From Streptomyces sp. NBC_01481 (GTDB lineage: Bacteria > Actinomycetota > Actinomycetes > Streptomycetales > Streptomycetaceae): DNA of 64,000 bases. Location of the stretch: positions 248,001-312,000 of the forward strand of contig NZ_JAPEPT010000003.1 in the NCBI RefSeq assembly GCF_026339995.1. Direction: 5' to 3'. The notes under the pieces were generated by a model that was given only the letters and a program-made list of their open reading frames with translations, was not told the origin of the DNA and ran no database searches. Shown here in pieces: positions 58,933 through 64,000 of this stretch. The translations under genes and the position numbers were made by a program. Each line of letters starts with the position of its first letter. Within the stretch, counting starts at the first letter, position 1.

Positions 58933-59146
58933 TTGCCCTCCCCGAGCACGCCATTGAGCTGTTGAGTCTGCCCGCATCTCAGCATGGATAGGCATGCCTG
59001 GCCAAGGGGTCAGGTGAATGAATTCACAATCGCGTGGTGAGAGAGGGGTGGAGCGTCAACTCAATGACTTGCGCCGTCCCTCGTGTGGGTGACGGTGGTG
59101 AGCCGGGCGGGGTGAGTTTCCGGCCCCTGGCTCGGCGGAATGCGAG

Positions 59147-60844
59147 TCAGCTCATCCGCAGCGCCAGGAAGAAGTCCAGCTTGTCCTCCAGGCGCGACAG
59201 ATCACGGCTCGTCAGTTGCTCGATCCTGCCCACCCTGTACCGCAGGGTGTTCACATGCAGATGCAGCCGCGTCGCACACCGCGTCCAGGACCCGTCGCAG
59301 TCCAGGAACGCCTCCAGCGTCGGGATCAGCTCCGCCCGGTGCCGCCGGTCGTAATCGCGCAACGGGTCCAGCAGCCGGGCCGTGAAGGCGCGGCGCACGT
59401 CGTCCGGGACGAACGGCAGCAGCAGGACGTGCGAGGCCAGCTCGTGGTGGCCGGCGGCGCAGACCCGGCCGGGGCGGGCCGCGGCCACCCGGCGGGCGTG
59501 CCGGGCCTCCTCCAGCGCGCCGCGCAGGCCCTCCGCCGAGCTGACGGCCGCGCTGACGCCCAGCGTGAGCCGTCCGTCGCCGTCGAGACCGGCCGAGAGC
59601 GGGTCGCGTACGGAGCCGAGCAGCGCGTCCGCGTGCAGTCCGGCCTCCGTGGACTCGACGTCGGGGCCCTCCGGGTCGACGGGGAGGGCGGGCAGCGGGA
59701 CCAGCGCGATCGCCTCGTCCCCGGTGTGGGCGACCGCGATCCGGTCGCCGGAGTCGGCGCCCTCGGCCGTCGGGTCGACCAGGATCTCCTCCAGCAGGGA
59801 CTGGGCGACGGGACCGGCCTCGATCGCGGCCCCCGCCGCCTCGTCCTGCTCCCACTCCACCCGGGCCACCACGACCTGCCAGTGCGGCGCGGTCCCGAGG
59901 CCGGGCAGCAGTACGGGGGCGGCCACCCGCAGCCTGGCCGCGATCTCGGCGGGCGCGGCACTCGTCTGGACCAGTTCGAGGACTTCCTGGGCGAGCCGGC
60001 GCCGTACCGTACGGGCCGCCTCGCGCCGGTCCCGCTCGACGGCGATCAGCTGGGTCACGCCCTGCAGCAGATCCAGCCGGGCGGCCGGCCAGTCGCCCGC
60101 GTCGGCCTCGACCGCCAGCAGCCAGTCCGACAGGACGCTCTCGCGTACGTCGCGGGACGCGGGGGCGGCTCCGCGTCCGGTGTTGCGGATCGGGAAGAGG
60201 GAGTACGTCGCTCCTCCGACGGTCGCGCGGTGCGGGCCGCGGCGGCCGGTACGGGTCGCGGCCAGATGCTCGCCCGCGAGCGTGGCGCTCACCGGGCCGG
60301 GCAGCGGGTCGCCCGCGCCCGCGATCTGGCGGCCGGTGGGGGAGAGCACCCAGGCGCGAAGGTCCAGGTCGGAGCCGAGGAGGTCCAGGACCACGTCGGG
60401 GCCGCCGCCCGCGGGACCCGAGGTCATCAGCCTTCTGTGCCTGTCGACGACTGCCGCGAGGTCACCGGCGCGCTCGCCGGAGACCTGGCGCACGACATAC
60501 TCTGTGATCGTCGCGAATGCAACAGATTCATTAACTGCAAAGAGTGGCAGCCGATGGCGAGAACACGCCTTCACGAGATCACCGGGAATGTTCCCCAGTT
60601 CGGCCTCGCCGGCCGCCAGACCGGCCACCCCGGCGCCCGCCAGGATCCGGACGAACGGCTCCGAGTCCTCGGCCGAATGCCGCCAGGCGAGCCCCGTAAG
60701 CACCAGTTCGCCGCCGGAGAGATAGCGGCTCGGGTCCCGCAGGTCGGTCGTCATCACGCCACGTACGCCGCGGTCGAGTTCGTCCTCACCGCCGAGCAGC
60801 CGCAGTCCCAGCGCTTCGGTCTCCAGAAGTGCGCGCAGCCGCAT
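59147..60844 (-). CDS. PucR family transcriptional regulator
   Basis: 565 residues. The N-terminal PucR domain (LRALLETEALGLRLLGGEDE; LTGLAWRHSAEDSEPFVRIL) is followed by a GGDEF-like middle region and a C-terminal CdaR/PucR helix-turn-helix (NTLRYRVGRIEQLTSRDLSR). PucR proteins control purine breakdown, which matches the divergent xanthine dehydrogenase genes. ATG 60844 is chosen; the frame is open further upstream. The 277-bp gap to 61121 should hold both promoters. Confidence 0.92.
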   Translation of the reverse strand: MRLRALLETEALGLRLLGGEDELDRGVRGVMTTDLRDPSRYLSGGELVLTGLAWRHSAEDSEPFVRILAGAGVAGLAAGEAELGNIPGDLVKACSRHRLPLFAVNESVAFATITEYVVRQVSGERAGDLAAVVDRHRRLMTSGPAGGGPDVVLDLLGSDLDLRAWVLSPTGRQIAGAGDPLPGPVSATLAGEHLAATRTGRRGPHRATVGGATYSLFPIRNTGRGAAPASRDVRESVLSDWLLAVEADAGDWPAARLDLLQGVTQLIAVERDRREAARTVRRRLAQEVLELVQTSAAPAEIAARLRVAAPVLLPGLGTAPHWQVVVARVEWEQDEAAGAAIEAGPVAQSLLEEILVDPTAEGADSGDRIAVAHTGDEAIALVPLPALPVDPEGPDVESTEAGLHADALLGSVRDPLSAGLDGDGRLTLGVSAAVSSAEGLRGALEEARHARRVAAARPGRVCAAGHHELASHVLLLPFVPDDVRRAFTARLLDPLRDYDRRHRAELIPTLEAFLDCDGSWTRCATRLHLHVNTLRYRVGRIEQLTSRDLSRLEDKLDFFLALRMS

Positions 60845-61121
60845 CTCGTCGCCGCCGATCTGTCTCGTTGTTGCCGGTGGCCCCTGGCCACGGTTTTCAT
60901 GGGAAAACAGTGAGGTTGCTGAGCCTCGCCTTTCGTTCGAATCTACAAGACGAGACAGGCGACCAGCCAACTCCTTCATGGTTTCGGTGACTGCACCGGG
61001 CGGGGCACGCCTTGTGTACTGGGGCCACACAGCGTTAACGGCACATGAATAACCAGTCGAGGGCCGGCCGTCCCGGGCCCGTTGCGACGAACGACCCCGA
61101 TTAAGAAGAAGAGAGCCACTC

Positions 61122-62012
61122 ATGGACTTCCTTCGCCCCGCCAGCTGGGAGGAGGCGCTCGCCGCCAAGGCCGAGCACCCCACCGCTGTCCCCATCGCGG
61201 GTGGCACCGATGTGATGGTCGAGATCAACTTCGACCACCGCCGGCCCGAGTACCTCATGGACCTGAACCGCATCGGCGAACTGCGCGAATGGGAGATCGG
61301 CGAGGACACCGTCCGCCTGGGCGCCTCCGTGCCGTACACCGGGATCATGGACGACCTCCGGGCCGAGCTGCCCGGTCTGGCACTGGCGTCGCACACCGTG
61401 GCCTCCCCGCAGATCCGCAACCGCGGCGGCGTCGGCGGCAACCTCGGCACCGCGTCCCCGGCCGGCGACGCCCACCCGGCGCTGCTCGCAGCGGGCGCCG
61501 AGGTCGAGGCCGAGTCGGTGCGCGGCAGCCGCCTGATCCCGATCGACGAGTTCTACACCGGCGTGAAGCGCAACGCACTGGCCCCGGACGAGCTCATCCG
61601 CGCCGTGCACATCAAGAAGGCCGACGGCCCGCAGCAGTTCTCCAAGGTCGGCACCCGCAACGCGATGGTCATCGCCGTCTGCGCCTTCGGCCTGGCCCTG
61701 CACCCCGAGACCCGTACGGTGCGCACCGGCATCGGCTCCGCCGCCCCGACCCCGGTACGGGCGAAGGCGGCCGAGGAGTTCTTGAACGCCGCGCTCGAAG
61801 ACGGCGGCTTCTGGGACAGCAAGAAGATCATCACCCCGTCGATCGCCAAGCAGTTCGCGGAGCTCGCTTCCGCCGGCTGCAGCCCCATCGACGATGTGCG
61901 CGGCACCGCCAGCTACCGCCGCCACGCGGTCGGCATCATGGCCCGCCGCACGCTCGGCTGGACGTGGGAGTCCTACCGCGGCAATGGCCGCAGCATTGAG
62001 GGAGTCGCATAA
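61122..62012 (+). CDS. Xanthine dehydrogenase family FAD-binding subunit
   Basis: 296 residues with FAD motifs AVPIAGGTDVMVEINFDHRR and ASPQIRNRGGVGGNLGTASP. It passes electrons from the Fe-S clusters to NAD+ or another acceptor. ATG after AAGAAGAAGAGAGCC. Its stop overlaps the next start in TAATG. With the next two genes it makes a three-subunit xanthine dehydrogenase. Confidence 0.94.
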   Translation: MDFLRPASWEEALAAKAEHPTAVPIAGGTDVMVEINFDHRRPEYLMDLNRIGELREWEIGEDTVRLGASVPYTGIMDDLRAELPGLALASHTVASPQIRNRGGVGGNLGTASPAGDAHPALLAAGAEVEAESVRGSRLIPIDEFYTGVKRNALAPDELIRAVHIKKADGPQQFSKVGTRNAMVIAVCAFGLALHPETRTVRTGIGSAAPTPVRAKAAEEFLNAALEDGGFWDSKKIITPSIAKQFAELASAGCSPIDDVRGTASYRRHAVGIMARRTLGWTWESYRGNGRSIEGVA

Positions 62013-62623
62013 TGCGCGTGAACTTCACGGTCAACGGTCGTCAGCAGGAAGCCGACGACGTGTGGGAGGGCGAGAGCCTTCTCTACGTACTGCGCGAGCG
62101 CATGGGCCTGCCGGGCTCCAAGAACGCCTGCGAGCAGGGCGAGTGCGGCTCCTGCACGGTCCGCCTGGACGGCGTGCCGGTCTGTTCCTGTCTCGTCGCC
62201 GCGGGTCAGGTCGAGGGCCGCGAGGTCGTCACCGTAGAGGGCCTGGCGGACTACGCCAAGCAGCGCGCCGAGCACGGCGGCTGCGCCACCGGCGCCTGCG
62301 GTACCTCGCTGGACGCCGCCAAGGGCTGGGAGGCGCGCCCGTCCAACGGCGGGCTCCGCCCGCGGGCCTCCGACGGTCAGGCCGGCGAGCAGGGCGAACT
62401 CTCCCCGATCCAGCAGGCGTTCATCGACGCCGGCGCCGTGCAGTGCGGTTTCTGCACCCCCGGTCTGCTGGTCGCCGCCGACGAGCTGCTCGAGCGCAAT
62501 GCCGAGCCGTCCGACGCGGACATCCGCGAGGCGCTCTCCGGCAACCTCTGCCGCTGCACCGGTTACGAGAAGATCCTCGACGCGGTCCGCCTCGCGGCCG
62601 CCCGCCAGGAAGAGGCGGTCTGA
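62012..62623 (+). CDS. Xanthine dehydrogenase family [2Fe-2S] subunit
   Basis: 203 residues, longer than the usual ~165. Plant-type cluster ligands are in ACEQGECGSCTVRLDG with a further Cys at VCSC; the second cluster is in CGFCTPG and CRCTGYE. An insert of about 40 residues between the domains contains GGCATGACGTS, two extra Cys that could bind metal. It is translationally coupled to the FAD-subunit gene. Confidence 0.94.
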   Translation: MRVNFTVNGRQQEADDVWEGESLLYVLRERMGLPGSKNACEQGECGSCTVRLDGVPVCSCLVAAGQVEGREVVTVEGLADYAKQRAEHGGCATGACGTSLDAAKGWEARPSNGGLRPRASDGQAGEQGELSPIQQAFIDAGAVQCGFCTPGLLVAADELLERNAEPSDADIREALSGNLCRCTGYEKILDAVRLAAARQEEAV

Positions 62624-62628
62624 CAGCC

Positions 62629-64000
62629 ATGGCCACCACCGGAACCCCCACGAACCTCACCCAGGGCTCGCAGACCAAGGGCGGCATCGGCGAGTCGACG
62701 CTGCGGCCCGACGGCACCCTCAAGGTCACCGGCGAGTTCGCGTACTCCTCGGACATGTGGCACGAGGACATGCTCTGGGGCCACACGCTCCGCAGCACCG
62801 TCGCGCACGCCGAGATCAAGTCGATCGACATCGGCGAGGCCGTCGCGATGCCCGGCGTCTACGCCGTGCTGACCTATGACGACCTGCCCACCGCGGTGAA
62901 GAACTATGGCCTGGAGATCCAGGACACCCCGGTTCTCGCCCACGGCAAGGTCCGTCACCACGGCGAGCCGGTGGCCCTGGTCGCCGCCGACCACCCGGAG
63001 ACCGCGCGCCGCGCCGCCGCCAAGATCAAGATCGAGTACGCCGAGCTGCCGCTCATCACGGACGAGGCGTCCGCGACCGCGCCCGGCGCGATCCTGGTCC
63101 ACGAGGGCCGCGACGACCACCACATCGGCCATGTCCCGCACCCGAACATCGTGCACCGCCAGCCCATCGTCCGCGGCAACGCCGACGAGGCCGCGAAGCG
63201 CGCCGACGTGATCGTCAAGGGCGAGTACACCTTCGGCATGCAGGACCAGGCCTTCCTCGGCCCCGAGTCCGGCCTCGCCGTGCCGTCCGAGGACGGCGGC
63301 GTCGAGCTGTACGTCGCCACCCAGTGGCTGCACTCCGACCTCCGCCAGATCGCCCCCGTCCTCGGCCTGCCCGAGGACAAGGTGCGGATGACGCTCTCCG
63401 GCGTCGGCGGCGCGTTCGGCGGCCGCGAGGACCTGTCGATGCAGATCCACGCCTGCCTGCTCGCCCTGCGTACCGGCAAGCCCGTCAAGATCGTCTACAA
63501 CCGGTTCGAGTCCTTCTTCGGACACGTGCACCGGCACCCGGCGAAGCTCCACTACGAGCACGGCGCCACCAAGGACGGCAAGCTCACGCACATGAAGTGC
63601 AGGATCGTCCTCGACGGCGGCGCGTACGCGTCGGCCTCCCCTGCGGTCGTCGGCAACGCCGCTTCCCTGAGCGTCGGCCCGTACGTCGTCGACGACGTCG
63701 ACATCGAGGCGCTCGCGCTCTACTCCAACAACCCGCCCTGCGGCGCCATGCGCGGCTTCGGCGCGGTCCAGGCGTGCTTCGCGTACGAGGCGCAGATGGA
63801 CAAGCTGGCGGCGAAGCTGGGCATGGACCCGGTCGAGTTCCGGCAGCTCAACGCCATGGAGCAGGGCACGATCATGCCGACCGGCCAGCCGGTCGACTCC
63901 CCGGCCCCGGTCGCCGAGTTGCTGCGCCGTGTCAAGGCCATGCCGCTGCCGCCCGAGCAGCAGTGGCTCGCCGCCGGCGAGGAGGCGGACGTACGCGCCC
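62629..64000 (+). CDS. Xanthine dehydrogenase molybdopterin-binding subunit (3' end outside window)
   Basis: 457 codons are visible. Typical Mo-subunit blocks are seen: LKVTGEFAYSSDMWHEDMLW, HHGEPVALVAADHPETARRA, SGVGGAFGGREDLSMQIHAC (cofactor-binding GG(A)FGG) and PPCGAMRGFGAVQACFAYEA. The catalytic Glu loop lies beyond the window. It hydroxylates hypoxanthine/xanthine. Starts 5 nt after the Fe-S subunit stop. Confidence 0.93.
   Translation, partial: MATTGTPTNLTQGSQTKGGIGESTLRPDGTLKVTGEFAYSSDMWHEDMLWGHTLRSTVAHAEIKSIDIGEAVAMPGVYAVLTYDDLPTAVKNYGLEIQDTPVLAHGKVRHHGEPVALVAADHPETARRAAAKIKIEYAELPLITDEASATAPGAILVHEGRDDHHIGHVPHPNIVHRQPIVRGNADEAAKRADVIVKGEYTFGMQDQAFLGPESGLAVPSEDGGVELYVATQWLHSDLRQIAPVLGLPEDKVRMTLSGVGGAFGGREDLSMQIHACLLALRTGKPVKIVYNRFESFFGHVHRHPAKLHYEHGATKDGKLTHMKCRIVLDGGAYASASPAVVGNAASLSVGPYVVDDVDIEALALYSNNPPCGAMRGFGAVQACFAYEAQMDKLAAKLGMDPVEFRQLNAMEQGTIMPTGQPVDSPAPVAELLRRVKAMPLPPEQQWLAAGEEADVRA

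Overview
This window is chromosomal DNA of a Streptomyces or a very close relative. The evidence is very high G+C, strong third-position GC bias, frequent GTG starts, 4-nt stop/start overlaps, and an intact whiE-type spore-pigment polyketide cluster. No tRNA, rRNA, CRISPR array, phage or complete insertion sequence was seen. Both ends cut genes: an MMPL transporter at base 1 and a xanthine dehydrogenase Mo subunit at base 64000.

Layout. (1) 1-5.8 kb: MMPL exporter, secreted subtilisin, then small housekeeping or detoxification genes. (2) 5.8-15.2 kb, minus strand: a sulfur-assimilation operon, read as sir, a zinc-ribbon gene, cysH, cysC, cysD, cysN, two tiny coupled ORFs, a sulfonate/taurine-type ABC transporter and a sirohydrochlorin chelatase. 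It is preceded by a 27-codon Cys-ending leader peptide and a leader hairpin, which suggests cysteine-responsive attenuation. (3) 15.3-20.3 kb: GNAT enzyme, GAF-domain activator, AidB-like acyl-CoA dehydrogenase, BrkB-like membrane protein. (4) 20.6-27.7 kb: a PaoABC-like molybdenum hydroxylase with fused Fe-S and Mo subunits, divergent from a TetR/LuxR regulator pair. (5) 27.8-33.5 kb: two-component system, cobalamin-riboswitch-controlled cbtBA, a histidine-phosphatase relative lacking its catalytic motifs, and a YcnI-type copper locus. (6) 33.5-36.3 kb: a 900-residue SpoIIE-type sensor phosphatase. (7) 36.4-43.6 kb: the whiE cluster with its divergent hydroxylase, followed by an O-methyltransferase and a secreted beta-helix protein. 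(8) 45.8-59 kb: rsgA with a tiny upstream ORF, PPOX flavoprotein, DUF456 protein, regulators, a degenerate PP2C protein, a PoxB-type enzyme, a DUF2637 protein, an FhuF-like iron protein under a probable iron box, GntR, and a tyrosine phosphatase. (9) 59.1-64 kb: PucR regulator divergent from a three-subunit xanthine dehydrogenase.

The most unusual signal is non-coding. Two copies of a ~190-217 bp element lie in convergent intergenic gaps (20325-20541 and 53786-53976). Their terminal inverted repeats differ between copies but stay self-complementary within each copy, and each element edge contains the TAG stop of a flanking gene. A separate ~30-38 nt hairpin module (CCCCC, stem-loop, then a GG[T]RCCCCCAY-like end) sits at different positions inside those two elements. 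It also occurs in a large inverted repeat at 31755-32135, where one arm is filled and the other is empty at the equivalent position, and at 47551-47588. This looks like a small nested mobile or copied hairpin.
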